Shown: one piece after another, positions 8,186-17,626 of the stretch | Layout: every line of letters begins with the position of its first letter | How positions within the stretch are numbered: position 1 is the stretch's first letter | Assembly (NCBI RefSeq): GCF_907164575.1 | Contig: NZ_CAJQYY010000021.1 | Span: forward strand, 59,432 to 123,431 | DNA length: 64,000 nt | Direction: 5' to 3' | Source of the DNA: Paraburkholderia gardini | Lineage (GTDB): Bacteria > Pseudomonadota > Gammaproteobacteria > Burkholderiales > Burkholderiaceae | The notes under the pieces: generated by a model | Seen by the model: only the letters and a program-made list of their open reading frames with translations | What the model was told of the DNA's origin: nothing | Databases searched by the model: none | Translations under genes and position numbers: made by a program

Positions 8186-8287
8186 GGTGAGGAATTCCAG
8201 GAGATGTCCGTAGAGGTGAGACAATTCGGGAGCTGCGAAGCGATGGCGTCAGGTGAGTGTTTCCAGGATGGTGAGGATATCCAGGAG
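8186..8287 (+). repeat. Bipartite motif GGTGAG-N6-C(G/A)GGA(G/T), four copies
   Basis: Copies start at 8186, 8215, 8252 and 8270. The last two abut with no gap. Three of the four have CAGGA in place of CGGGA in the second half. The array fills the gap between the outer-membrane protein and ogt genes. Confidence 0.8.
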
Positions 8288-8443
8288 ATGCTCGCCGAAC
8301 CGAAACCCAGGCGGGTCATGCATGATCGATTACCCGCTGCACTTTGAGCGCCACCTGGTGGACCCTCTGCACGACGGTGTCGCTTGCGCTTTCATCACGG
8401 AGGGCTAACCTCAATTCAATCGACGATTGAACGGAGCGGTCAA

Positions 8444-9028
8444 ATGTCATACGCGTACAAGGTCGTGAATTCGCTGGTCGGCAAGCTCAAACTCGTCTCG
8501 AAAGGACGCGGCCTTGTCGCCATTCTCTGGGAAAGCGAGCGGCCCAATCGTGTGCGGCTCGGCGAAATGGTCGAAGTCGAGCACGATCCGGTGCTCGATG
8601 AAACGGAGCGCCAGCTCAAGGAGTACTTCGCCGGCGAACGCACCTGTTTCGATCTCGAACTGGATTTCGCCGGCACGACGTTCCAGAAGAAGGTCTGGGC
8701 CGCGCTGTTGACGATCCCGTTCGGCGAGACCCGCAGCTATCTGGACATCGCGACGCAAATCGGCAACCCGAAGGCGGTTCGCGCCGTCGGCGCGGCGAAC
8801 GGCAGAAACCCTATTTCGATCATCGCGCCGTGCCATCGCGTGATCGGCGCATCGGGCGATCTCACCGGCTTTGCCGGCGGACTGAAGGCGAAGGAAACAT
8901 TGCTCGCGATCGAAGCCGCAAGCGGCCCGACATCCCCAGCCGTGAAAACGTCACACCGTTCGAGCGCGATGCGGACCCGAACCGTATCGCAAACGACGCA
9001 GCAATCGCTGTTCGACAGCAATCTTTGA
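8444..9028 (+). CDS. ogt: Methylated-DNA--protein-cysteine methyltransferase
   Basis: This suicide DNA repair protein moves alkyl groups from O6-alkylguanine to its own cysteine. The active site PCHRVIGA is intact near residue 130, preceded by the helix-turn-helix FGETRSYLDIATQIGNPKAVRAVG. The protein is 194 residues, slightly long because of a Ser/Thr-rich tail of about 35 residues that is not part of the family core. The ATG at 8444 follows GGAGCGG at 6 nt. It appears to be a single gene. No Ada-type regulatory domain is present, so constitutive Ogt-like function is more likely than Ada. Confidence 0.93.
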   Translation: MSYAYKVVNSLVGKLKLVSKGRGLVAILWESERPNRVRLGEMVEVEHDPVLDETERQLKEYFAGERTCFDLELDFAGTTFQKKVWAALLTIPFGETRSYLDIATQIGNPKAVRAVGAANGRNPISIIAPCHRVIGASGDLTGFAGGLKAKETLLAIEAASGPTSPAVKTSHRSSAMRTRTVSQTTQQSLFDSNL

Positions 9029-9109
9029 AACCGGGTACGAAGGTGCGCTGCGTGGCGAGTAATACGACCCATGTGATATTTTCGCGTCAACAACACAGGA
9101 CCGGGCGCG

Positions 9110-10027
9110 ATGGACATACTGCGGAACATGAAGATCTTCGTGCGGGTGGCGGAGATTGCCAGCTTCACGATCGCGGCACAGCAGCTTGAAGTGACGACCG
9201 CGCAGGCCTCCCGCGCCATTTCCGAACTCGAGGCTCACCTGCGCACGCGTTTGCTCAATCGCACGACGCGTCGCGTTGCGCTGACCGATGCGGGCAATCG
9301 CTACCTGGTTCGCTGCAAGGAAATTCTCGGCCTGGTCGAACTCTCTGAAGCCGAAGCCGGTGAGGCGAAAGACACGCCATCGGGCGCGCTGCGCATTCAC
9401 GCGTCGCTCAGCTTCGGCCATATCTACGTAATCCCCGCGCTCGCGGAATATCTCGAGGCGAATCCGCTGGTGCGCGCGGAGCTGACCCTGTCGCAACGTC
9501 TTCCCAATCTGCTCGACGAAGGGTATGACGTGTCGTTTCAGATCACGACCACGCATCTGCAGGATTCGGCGCTGATATCCGCGCACATCTGCACGATGCC
9601 TGGCGTGCTGTGCGCGTCGCCGAAATACATCGAGCGTCGCGGTGTGCCCGCTACGGTTGCGGCGTTGCGCGAGCATGCGTGTCTGCAACTCGTCACGCCG
9701 TATTTTCCGGTCGACCACTGGAAGTTCGAAACGCCGGATGGCGTCGAGGAAATCGACCTGCCGCCCGGCAAGCTACGTGTGAATTCGCCGGATGCGCTTG
9801 CGGGCGCGCTCGCAAGCGGCATGGGAATCGGTGCGTTGCCGATGCTCTCCGCGCTACCGCTGCTGGAAAGCGGTGAACTGGTGCGCGTGCTGCCCGAGTG
9901 CAGGCCGCAGGAGATGACGGTTTACGCCGTGTACGCGTCGCGTGAATATCTCGACGCGAAGATCAAGACGTGGATCGCGTTCCTCCGCGAATATGTCACG
10001 GTCGCGCTGGCGGCTGCGCACGTCTGA
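9110..10027 (+). CDS. LysR-family transcriptional regulator
   Basis: The 305-residue protein has the standard LysR layout: a winged HTH in residues 1-60 (FTIAAQQLEVTTAQASRAIS) and a periplasmic-binding-like effector domain. It belongs to the CrgA/DhcR-like branch by its NRTTRRVALTDAG segment. It is clearly paralogous to the LysR at 22297, with near-identical HTH regions. It lies 81 nt after ogt with no divergent partner, so its target cannot be inferred from position. Confidence 0.92.
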   Translation: MDILRNMKIFVRVAEIASFTIAAQQLEVTTAQASRAISELEAHLRTRLLNRTTRRVALTDAGNRYLVRCKEILGLVELSEAEAGEAKDTPSGALRIHASLSFGHIYVIPALAEYLEANPLVRAELTLSQRLPNLLDEGYDVSFQITTTHLQDSALISAHICTMPGVLCASPKYIERRGVPATVAALREHACLQLVTPYFPVDHWKFETPDGVEEIDLPPGKLRVNSPDALAGALASGMGIGALPMLSALPLLESGELVRVLPECRPQEMTVYAVYASREYLDAKIKTWIAFLREYVTVALAAAHV

Positions 10028-10103
10028 TCGTTCGCACGCTGAAGCTGCTTCGCGCGAGTGCCGCCTGCCACGTCCGGCAGGTGCATCGCGCGCATCCAGC
10101 GCC

Positions 10104-10991
10104 TCACATCGCGGCGAAGAACTCGCGCGCGACCGCGCAGAACAAATCGTTCGCCTCCGACCGATCCTGTTGACGCCGGCTCATGATGATCGGCGAGGTC
10201 ACGTTGACGTTCGCGAGTTCCCGGTACACGACGCCCCGCGCGCGCAGGCCGGCGACGCTTCGCGGCACGAGGCACACGCCTATTTCCGCGGCGACGAGGC
10301 CGAGCGCCGTCTGAAGCTCCATCACTTCGTGAATTGCATGTGGTTCGAGCGCCTGATCGCGTAATGCTGAAATCTGCTGGTCGGCGTAGCTCGGTCTCGG
10401 CTGGCCGGGATAAACGATGACCGTCTCTTTAGCCAGTGCGGCGAGTGGAAGCGGCGTTTTGTCTGACGCGAGAGAATGCGTGGCGGGAAGCGCCGCGATC
10501 AGGTCTTCTTCGGCGAGCACTTCGCGCGCGAGCTGGTCGTCGTCCATGCGAATCCGGCCGAAGCCGATGTCGATGCGCGCCGCTTTGAGCGCGGCCGTCT
10601 GCTCCAGCGAAAACATTTCGATTACCGAAAGCTCGACGCCTGGCGTCGCCTTGCGAAACGCGCGGATCACCTCGGGCAGCGGCCCATATAACGTCGACGG
10701 CACGAACCCGATCACGATCCGCCGCGTTGTGCGCATCAGTTGACGCGTGAGCGGTGCGAGACCGTCGGCTTCGTTCAGCACGCGTGGCGCCTTCTCGTAA
10801 AGAATCTGCCCCGCCTCGGTCATCTTCAGCGGACGCGCGCCACGCACGAACAGCGGCACGCCGATCTCCTCTTCAAGCAACTGCATTTGCCGACTCAAAG
10901 GCGGCTGCGTCATGTGCAGGCGCTCGGCCGCACGCGAGAAATTCTGTTCCTCGGCGACGGCAATGAAATAGCGAAGCTGGCGCAGATCCAT
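10104..10991 (-). CDS. LysR-family regulator divergent from a porin
   Basis: The N-terminus MDLRQLRYFIAVAEEQNFSR and the segment LHMTQPPLSRQMQLLEEEIG mark the BenM/CatM-like branch of LysR proteins, which often control aromatic degradation. It has 295 residues. It is divergent from the porin gene (start 11163), with the MFS aromatic acid transporter following. A role in inducing this uptake pair is likely but inferred from arrangement. Confidence 0.9.
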   Translation of the reverse strand: MDLRQLRYFIAVAEEQNFSRAAERLHMTQPPLSRQMQLLEEEIGVPLFVRGARPLKMTEAGQILYEKAPRVLNEADGLAPLTRQLMRTTRRIVIGFVPSTLYGPLPEVIRAFRKATPGVELSVIEMFSLEQTAALKAARIDIGFGRIRMDDDQLAREVLAEEDLIAALPATHSLASDKTPLPLAALAKETVIVYPGQPRPSYADQQISALRDQALEPHAIHEVMELQTALGLVAAEIGVCLVPRSVAGLRARGVVYRELANVNVTSPIIMSRRQQDRSEANDLFCAVAREFFAAM

Positions 10992-11162
10992 CTATGCCTC
11001 GAAGGTATCAAAATATTTAAAACCAGTGTTGGACGTGCGGGACGGTTGATTCCTACTATGCGACAACGAAGCCGCAATCAAGGTGCCGCAACGTGCATCG
11101 GGCTTCCATGGAAAAGAAAAATTCAAACAGGTAGTAATACTATATAAAAATTGGAGATCTTG

Positions 11163-12383
11163 ATGAAGAGGTACAGCATTGCCGTGCCGCTGGCACTGGT
11201 ATGTGTCGGCGCGCACGCGCAGAGCACGTTGCTCCTGTACGGATTGCTCGATATCGGCGTCCAGTACACCAACGACGCTCAGGTACGCGGCCAGTCCGGT
11301 CGACTTGCGGGCGCGAGCCAGTTCGCCATGACCGACGCACACGCGACGGGTCTGAGCGGCAGCCGTTGGGGCCTGCGCGGCAGCGAGGATATCGGCAGCG
11401 GCATGAAGGCAGTCTTCGTGCTTGAAAACGGCTTCATGGCGAACACCGGTACGCTCGCGCAGGGTGGCGCCGAGTTCGGGCGTCAGGCGTATGTCGGCAT
11501 CAGCGCCGCGCAGGTGGGCACGCTGACGCTCGGCCGGCAGTACGACCCGTACCTCGAATTCGTTCAGCCGTTGTCCGCAACGGGCACGTTCGCGGGCTAT
11601 ATGGGCTCGCATCCCGACGACGTCGACAATCTCGCCAATACGAATCGCGTCAACAACGCCGTCAAGTTCGCGACGAACAAGTACGGCGGATTCAGCGCAT
11701 CGGGTCTGTACAGCGTTGGCGGCGTCGCGGGCGACACCACCGCCAACCAGATCTGGGCGCTCGGCGGCGGCTATTCGAATGGATCGTTCTCGGCAGGCAT
11801 CGGTTACCTGAATGCGCGCGACCCGAACGTCTCCTTCTACGGCAACACGCCGAACAAGGGCGTCGCCACGGTCGACAACATCGGCACGTTCGGTTCCGCG
11901 ACGTCGCCGCAGGGCAATCCGGTCTACGCTGGCTTCGCGTCGGCCAGCACGCTTCAGCTCATCGGCGCTGGACTGGCGTGGAACTTCGGCACGACGACGC
12001 TCGGCGCGGTCGTCACGGATACGCGTTTCTCTGGCCTTGGTGGTACGGCTGCGCCGAATCCGCGCGGCTATCAGGGCAACGTCAACTTCCTGAACGCCGA
12101 ACTCAGCCTGCGTGCGTACGTGACGCCCGCGCTGCTGCTCGGCGCCGCGTTCGATTACACGAAGCGCAATTCCATCGATGGCGGCGCCCGATACCTTCAG
12201 CTCGATTTCGGCACGATCTACAGCCTGTCGAAGCGGACCGACGTCTATGCGCTCACGGTGCTGCAACGCGCGAGCGGTGTCGATTCGCTGGGACAACAGG
12301 CGGTGGCGAGCATCAGTGGCTTCTCGCCCTCGACGACCGGACACCAGATCGGCGCCCGCATCGGTATCCGGCACAAGTTCTGA
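11163..12383 (+). CDS. Gram-negative porin (trimeric, Burkholderia type)
   Basis: This 406-residue outer-membrane channel has a 20-residue signal peptide ending AHAQS, followed by the classic start TLLLYGLLDIGVQYT. It contains the porin_4 hallmarks SRWGLRGSEDIGSGMKAVF and AYVGISAAQVGTLTLGRQYD, and ends with a C-terminal Phe (RIGIRHKF) for barrel assembly. The ATG at 11163 lies behind TTGGAG. The gene is followed by the aromatic acid transporter, so it probably admits aromatic carboxylates. The divergent LysR gene suggests inducible expression. Confidence 0.95.
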   Translation: MKRYSIAVPLALVCVGAHAQSTLLLYGLLDIGVQYTNDAQVRGQSGRLAGASQFAMTDAHATGLSGSRWGLRGSEDIGSGMKAVFVLENGFMANTGTLAQGGAEFGRQAYVGISAAQVGTLTLGRQYDPYLEFVQPLSATGTFAGYMGSHPDDVDNLANTNRVNNAVKFATNKYGGFSASGLYSVGGVAGDTTANQIWALGGGYSNGSFSAGIGYLNARDPNVSFYGNTPNKGVATVDNIGTFGSATSPQGNPVYAGFASASTLQLIGAGLAWNFGTTTLGAVVTDTRFSGLGGTAAPNPRGYQGNVNFLNAELSLRAYVTPALLLGAAFDYTKRNSIDGGARYLQLDFGTIYSLSKRTDVYALTVLQRASGVDSLGQQAVASISGFSPSTTGHQIGARIGIRHKF

Positions 12384-12687
12384 CGAACGGTCGATGGTCG
12401 TTGCCTGCGTGACAGGCGGGCGACTCGCTGAAGCGGACAGTTGGGCGAACGTGAACATGGCATGGGCGCCGTGAGGCAATCGACAGGTGGCCTTGCGGCG
12501 CACATCTATTGCGTGAACGCCGTTCGCGTCGGGAATCCGTTGCGCGTGCCTGCAAGTGTAGTGGCAGCCTCGCGGCAGAACAAAAATCTGAAATGGCGAA
12601 ACTCCGTTGCCGGATCCGGCAACAATCGTCGTTTTTTTATAGCGACGATGACACACAACCAATCCTCCTTTAGCGGCGGCCATCATC
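12384..12687. other. Intergenic region between porin and MFS genes
   Basis: No gene is supported in these 304 nt. The notable content is the 18-nt perfect palindrome at 12606-12623, described separately, followed by a T-rich stretch. The region probably holds the promoter of the transporter gene. Confidence 0.6.
12606..12623. promoter_or_regulatory. Perfect 18-nt palindrome upstream of MFS gene
   Basis: GTTGCCGGATCCGGCAAC is self-complementary over its full length and lies 65 nt before the transporter start. A run of seven T follows 8 nt later. It could be an operator or a terminator-like hairpin after the porin gene. Confidence 0.5.
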
Positions 12688-14061
12688 ATGCGTACGATAG
12701 ATCTGCAGCAGTTCACCGACGACGCACGTCTTAACCGGTTCCACTGGGCCGTCCTGTTCTGGTGTGCGCTAATGATCATCTTCGACGGCTACGATCTCGC
12801 GGTGGTGGGCGTCGCGCTACCGTCGATCATGGCCGACATGCACGTCGCGCCGACGCGCGCGGGCATGATGGTCAGCTCGGCGCTGTTCGGCATGATGTTC
12901 GGCAACCTGCTGTTCGGCTCGCTGGCCGGGAAAATCGGCCGGCGTCGCACGATTGCGATTTGCCTTGCGTTCTTTAGCGTCCTGACGGCGGCATCCGGAT
13001 TCACGCACGAAGCACTCACGTTCGGCATCTGCCGCTTTATCGCGGGTCTTGGAATGGGTGGCGTGATGCCTGGTGTCGTTGCGCAGATGACGGAATACGC
13101 GCCGCGACGGGTTCGCAGCACTATGGTCACCCTGATGTTCAGCGGGTATTCGATTGGCGGCGCAGCGGCCGCGCTGCTCGGCAAGGCGATCATCGAATCG
13201 CACGGCTGGCCTTCGGTGTTCATCGCCGCCGGGCTGCCGATCCTTCTGATTCCGTGCGTGCTGAAGTGGCTGCCGGATTCGATGCCGTATCTGTTGCAAT
13301 CGGGAAACGTCGAGCGTCTGCGCGACGTCCTCGGCAAAATCGATCCATCGCACGTGCCCCGCGCCGATGATCGCTATGCAACGGATGACGGCGCGACAGG
13401 CGAGCATCGCGCGACGTTTTCCCAGCTGTTCACGCACGGCCGCGCGCTCAGCACGGTGATGTTCTGGATCGCCTGCTTCATGTGCCTCTTCATGGTCTAT
13501 GCGCTGAGTTCGTGGCTCGTCAAGCTGATGGCGGGCTCCGGGTACAGCCTCGGCTCGGCGCTCAGTTTCATGCTCGTGCTGAACATAGGCGCGCTGGTCG
13601 GTGCAATCGGTGGCGGCTGGCTCGCGGACCACTTTCATATCAAGTACGTGCTGGTGGGCATGTATGTGACCGCAGCGGTGTCGATTGCGCTGCTCGGGTT
13701 CCAGCTGCCGGAGGCGGCGCTGCTCTTCGTCGTAGGTGTGGCGGGCGCGGCGACCATCGGCAACCAGATCGTGACGATTGCGTACGCCGGGCAGTTTTAC
13801 CCGATGACGGTGCGTGCGACGGGTGTCGGTATTGCGCTTGGCGTCGGACGGCTGGGCGCGATCACCGCGCCGGTGTTTATCGGCGCACTGGTCGGCATCG
13901 CGTTGCCGTTGCGCCAGGATTTCTTCGCGATTGCCATTCCAGCATGTGTGGCCGCGCTCGCCATTTCCCTGATCAATCACAGCCGGTCAGCGGCAAGTCG
14001 TGCGGCGGTGCCGGACGCGCAAGCCGGCGCGATGACACCGCAACCCGGTCGTGCGCATTGA
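12688..14061 (+). CDS. MFS transporter, aromatic acid:H+ symporter family
   Basis: The 457-residue protein has twelve predicted membrane segments and AAHS-family motifs: FDGYDLAVVGVALPSI in the first helix, the loop signature GSLAGKIGRRRT, and RFIAGLGMGGVMPG in helix 4. The conserved Asp in helix 1 (FDGYD) is required for transport in PcaK-type members. BenK, PcaK and MhpT are relatives, and the substrate is probably an aromatic acid such as benzoate or anthranilate. The porin upstream and chemoreceptor downstream support a role in aromatic uptake. Confidence 0.92.
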   Translation: MRTIDLQQFTDDARLNRFHWAVLFWCALMIIFDGYDLAVVGVALPSIMADMHVAPTRAGMMVSSALFGMMFGNLLFGSLAGKIGRRRTIAICLAFFSVLTAASGFTHEALTFGICRFIAGLGMGGVMPGVVAQMTEYAPRRVRSTMVTLMFSGYSIGGAAAALLGKAIIESHGWPSVFIAAGLPILLIPCVLKWLPDSMPYLLQSGNVERLRDVLGKIDPSHVPRADDRYATDDGATGEHRATFSQLFTHGRALSTVMFWIACFMCLFMVYALSSWLVKLMAGSGYSLGSALSFMLVLNIGALVGAIGGGWLADHFHIKYVLVGMYVTAAVSIALLGFQLPEAALLFVVGVAGAATIGNQIVTIAYAGQFYPMTVRATGVGIALGVGRLGAITAPVFIGALVGIALPLRQDFFAIAIPACVAALAISLINHSRSAASRAAVPDAQAGAMTPQPGRAH

Positions 14062-14107
14062 TCGTATCGCCGCGGGCGACCGCATCCTTCGAGAAGGGTC
14101 TGACGAA

Positions 14108-15682
14108 ATGAAGTTGACGAAGCTAACGACCTTAACAATTAGCGCCCGTCTCGCGACGGCGATGGCGTTTCTTTCCCTGATCCTGATTGTGAGTCAGGCG
14201 GTTGCGTTCCTCGGCATGCGTCGCGCTGAAAGTGCCTGTCAGGATACGTTTTCGAACCAGATGCCCGGCGCGGTGTCGATTGGGATCGCGGAGACGATGG
14301 CTGCGCGCGAGCGGCTTGTCTTCGACCGTGCCTCGTTGATGACGGGCACGCCGGACGCCGCGTCGCTCATCGCACACGGTCTGGAGATGCGCGCCAGAGG
14401 CGACGCCGCCTGGCGCACCTATGAAGGCTTCCGGAAAGACGCCGTCCAGCGGCAGCTTGCCGGGGCGACGCAGAAGCGTCGCCTCGCGCTGCAAAAGGCG
14501 CTGGATGACGGCTATCGCGCCGTCGAAGCGAACGACAAGGCGCATCTGCTCGAATTCACGATCGTGATGCAGCATGCGTTCGACCAGCTGTCCACGACCA
14601 GCGAGCAACTGCGCCGCTCCCAGTTCGAAGCGGCGAGACGAGGCTACGACGCGTCCCGGCACGGGTATGCGATCTTCCTGGCGGTAAGCGTCGCCGGGCT
14701 GCTGTCCGGTCTGGACGCGGCCGCGCTGACATGGCTCTCGCTACGCCGTGCGATTGCCCGTCCTCTCAAGGAAGCGCTCGAGCACTTCAACGCGATGGCG
14801 AAGGGAGATCTGCATCACAGGGTGGAGATAACCTCGCAGGATGAAATGGGCGAATTGCTGGCCGGCGTCGCCGCGATGCAGACAAGTCTCGCTGCAACCG
14901 TACACACCGTTCGAAACGGCAGCGAGACGATCGCAGCCGCCGCGACGCAGATTGCCGCCGGCAACCTTGATCTTTCGGCACGTACCGAGGCGCAGGCCGC
15001 GGCGCTCGAACAGACGGCGTCACGAATGATCGAGTTGACCGGTGTCGTCAAACGCAACGTCGGGAACGCGCGCCATGCGTGCACGCTGGCCGCGGGCGCC
15101 AAAGAGATCGCCGGACAGGGCGGAGAGGTCGTGACGAAAGTCCGGCAGACCATGAACCAGATCAGCGAAAGTTCGACCAGGATCGCGGACATCGTTGCGA
15201 TCATCGAAAGCATTGCGTTTCAGACGAACATTCTTGCGCTGAACGCGGCCGTCGAAGCTGCCCGTGCGGGGGATCGAGGGCGTGGCTTCGCTGTCGTGGC
15301 GGGCGAAGTGCGTGGCCTCGCTCAGCGTTCGTCCAGCGCCGCGAAAGAGGTAAGGGAACTGATTGCGACATCCGTGCAACGCGTGATGAACGGCTCGGCG
15401 CTCGTCGACGATTCCGGTAACGGGATGCGCGACATCATTCGCGCTGTCGACGAAGTGAGCGTCATCATGAGCGAGATCGCGATCGCGTCAGAGGAGCAGG
15501 ACGGTAGCATCGCTGAGGTGGCGCGTGCCGTCACGCAGATGGATGAAGTGACGCAGCAGAACGCGGCGCTCGTGGAGGAAGCGTCTGCTGCCGCGCAGTC
15601 GCTGGACGACCAGGCCGTCAGCCTGACTCAGGCCGTGCGCGTGTTTCGTCTGCGCGATGACATCGTGTGCACGCTGGCCTGA
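14108..15682 (+). CDS. Methyl-accepting chemotaxis protein
   Basis: The protein has 524 residues. Transmembrane helices lie near residues 12-35 and 188-212 and flank a periplasmic four-helix-bundle sensor of the Tar type. A HAMP domain follows (RRAIARPLKEALEHFN), then the cytoplasmic signalling hairpin with the conserved tip ESIAFQTNILALNAAVEAAR. The ATG at 14108 gives the correct first membrane helix. It follows the aromatic acid transporter by 46 nt and may be cotranscribed. This suggests a receptor for aromatic acids, comparable in position to PcaY-type receptors. Confidence 0.92.
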   Translation: MKLTKLTTLTISARLATAMAFLSLILIVSQAVAFLGMRRAESACQDTFSNQMPGAVSIGIAETMAARERLVFDRASLMTGTPDAASLIAHGLEMRARGDAAWRTYEGFRKDAVQRQLAGATQKRRLALQKALDDGYRAVEANDKAHLLEFTIVMQHAFDQLSTTSEQLRRSQFEAARRGYDASRHGYAIFLAVSVAGLLSGLDAAALTWLSLRRAIARPLKEALEHFNAMAKGDLHHRVEITSQDEMGELLAGVAAMQTSLAATVHTVRNGSETIAAAATQIAAGNLDLSARTEAQAAALEQTASRMIELTGVVKRNVGNARHACTLAAGAKEIAGQGGEVVTKVRQTMNQISESSTRIADIVAIIESIAFQTNILALNAAVEAARAGDRGRGFAVVAGEVRGLAQRSSSAAKEVRELIATSVQRVMNGSALVDDSGNGMRDIIRAVDEVSVIMSEIAIASEEQDGSIAEVARAVTQMDEVTQQNAALVEEASAAAQSLDDQAVSLTQAVRVFRLRDDIVCTLA

Positions 15683-15754
15683 ACGCCCTGACATGATCGC
15701 GCAGCCTGCATTTCGTCCATTGCGGGCCGGCATTGCGCCGGCCGCGTTCACTGT

Positions 15755-16126
15755 TTAGTCTTTTTCGCGGGGACGCGGCGGATCGTAGATGGTCAGCACG
15801 AGCATCTGTTCGTCGCCGGTGTTCGTCAGCAGGTGAACATCACCAGCCTTCACCTTTGCAACCGAGCCTTTTGTCACGGTCCATTTCTGGCCCCTGATCG
15901 TCAGCTCGCCTTGTCCTTCGAGAAAGATCAAGGTGTGATTCCACTCCTCCCGATGCGCGACGGAATGATCTTCCGGTCCGAGTGCCACGAGTTCGCAGCT
16001 ATATGTATCGGTGTATCCGGGGTCGTCGCACACGAGCGCCTTGTACTTGAAACCGCGCGCGGCAGGTAGCTCTTTCAGATTTCTCCACGGCATGTCGTCC
16101 ATGGAAAAGACCATTTCGTTTTGCAC
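15755..16126 (-). CDS. Small cupin-domain protein
   Basis: The 123-residue product is a single cupin barrel: EEWNHTLIFLEGQGELTIRGQ and KAGDVHLLTNTGDE match the two cupin motifs with metal-binding His residues. I chose the GTG at 16126 because AAAGGAG lies 7 nt upstream; the ATG four codons later has no such site. The gene is divergent from the anthranilate dioxygenase operon with 222 nt between starts. It may be a ligand-binding or metal-dependent accessory to aromatic catabolism, but no specific function is assigned. Confidence 0.75.
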   Translation of the reverse strand: MQNEMVFSMDDMPWRNLKELPAARGFKYKALVCDDPGYTDTYSCELVALGPEDHSVAHREEWNHTLIFLEGQGELTIRGQKWTVTKGSVAKVKAGDVHLLTNTGDEQMLVLTIYDPPRPREKD

Positions 16127-16348
16127 GATGTGTCTCCTTTGTGGGGTTGTCTTGCGTGCAGTATAGGGTTGGAAAAAATCGCATTGTTGCTGCATACGGC
16201 GATAGCGAATTGCCCGGCTTGCAACAAAGCAAGACGCCGAAACTGGACAGCATGACGTGTGAAGCGCAGCTTTCGGATAGACCGGATTGATTTGGCGATA
16301 AAAGATCGCAGTACCGATTAGCAGATCAGAAAGTCCAAGGAGACGGTC
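16127..16348. promoter_or_regulatory. Divergent promoter region, cupin and andAc
   Basis: This 222-nt gap holds an inverted pair TTGTTGC (16184-16190) and GCAACAA (16221-16227), separated by 30 nt. Binding of an AraC-type activator such as the product of the gene at 21024 would be expected here. I cannot define half-sites with confidence. Confidence 0.45.
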
Positions 16349-17611
16349 ATGGAAGCAACCCTGCATCCACTCAACAGAATCGACAATGACGAGGTCGTGT
16401 TCCCGAACCATGACGGTTCACGTGTGCCGTACAAGGTGTTCAGTTCGCAGGCCGTATTCGAGCGCGAACAGGAGCGTATCTTTCGCGGACCCACATGGAA
16501 TTTCGTCGCGCTGGAAGCGGAGATTCCGGAAGCGGGCGACTTCAAGAGCACGTTCGTCGGCGATACGCCGGTGGTGGTGACGCGCACGGAAAATGGCGCA
16601 CTCGCGGCATGGGTCAACCGTTGCGCTCACCGCGGCGCGATGGTATGCCGCAAGGCGCGCGGCAACGCAACCTCGCACACATGCGTGTATCACCAATGGA
16701 GCTTCGACAACTCGGGCAATCTGCTGGGCGTGCCGTTCCGTCGCGGACAAAAAGGCATGACCGGCATGCCGGCCGACTTCGATCCGAAAGCGCACAGCCT
16801 GCACCAGCTTCGGGTGGAAAGCTATCGCGGGCTTGTGTTCGCGACGTTTAGCGATTCCGTCGCACCGCTGCCCGAGTATCTCGGCGAGCAGATGCGCCCG
16901 TGGATCGACCGTATTTTCCACAAGCCGATCGAGTACCTCGGCTGCACGCGTCAGTTCTCGCGTTCCAACTGGAAGCTGTATCTGGAGAATGTGAAGGATC
17001 CGTATCACGCGAGCATGCTTCACCTGTTCCACACGACGTTCAACATTTTCCGCGTCGGCATGAAGGCCCGTTCGATTCCGGATGCGAACCACGGCCTGCA
17101 CAGCATCATCACCGTGACGAAGACGGGCGAAGACACATCGGCGGCCTACAAACAGCAGAATATCCGCTCGTTCGACGAAGGTTTCGCGCTCGAGGACGAT
17201 TCGATTCTCGCACTCGTCTCCGAATACGACGAAGACACGACGAACCACATCCAGCCGATCTTCCCGCAACTCGTGATCCAGCAGATCCACAACACGCTGG
17301 TCGCGCGGCAGTTGCTGGCGAAAGGGCCGAACAGCTTCGAGCTGGTTTTCCACTTCTTCGGCTACACGGACGACACGCCCGAAATGCGCGTGCTGCGCAT
17401 CAAGCAGGCGAACCTCGTAGGTCCGGCCGGCTACATCTCGATGGAAGACACCGAAGCGACGGAGCTTGTGCAGCGCGGCACGGTGCGCGACGCCGATGCC
17501 ACTTCGGTCATCGAAATGTCGCGCGGCAATCCGGATCAGCAGGACACGGTCATCACCGAGAGCCTGATCCGCAAGTTCTGGGTGGGCTACCAGAAGCTCA
17601 TGGGCTATTGA
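16349..17611 (+). CDS. andAc: Anthranilate 1,2-dioxygenase large (alpha) subunit
   Basis: This is the catalytic subunit of a three-component Rieske dioxygenase converting anthranilate to catechol. The Rieske centre is seen as NRCAHRGAMVC with CVYHQW about 18 residues later. The mononuclear iron site is ENVKDPYHASMLH near residue 215. Length is 420 residues, usual for the family. The gene order alpha, beta, ferredoxin, reductase with an AraC regulator nearby matches andAcAdAbAa of Burkholderia cepacia DBO1. Salicylate 5-hydroxylase is a close alternative, since the two families are related; substrate assignment rests mainly on this synteny. Confidence 0.78.
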   Translation: MEATLHPLNRIDNDEVVFPNHDGSRVPYKVFSSQAVFEREQERIFRGPTWNFVALEAEIPEAGDFKSTFVGDTPVVVTRTENGALAAWVNRCAHRGAMVCRKARGNATSHTCVYHQWSFDNSGNLLGVPFRRGQKGMTGMPADFDPKAHSLHQLRVESYRGLVFATFSDSVAPLPEYLGEQMRPWIDRIFHKPIEYLGCTRQFSRSNWKLYLENVKDPYHASMLHLFHTTFNIFRVGMKARSIPDANHGLHSIITVTKTGEDTSAAYKQQNIRSFDEGFALEDDSILALVSEYDEDTTNHIQPIFPQLVIQQIHNTLVARQLLAKGPNSFELVFHFFGYTDDTPEMRVLRIKQANLVGPAGYISMEDTEATELVQRGTVRDADATSVIEMSRGNPDQQDTVITESLIRKFWVGYQKLMGY

Positions 17612-17626
17612 GAAGAGGATTCTGAC

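Noticed and set aside
10992..12779. A 595-codon minus-strand frame across the porin gene
   Set aside because: It is the shadow of the porin and has no domain or start support.
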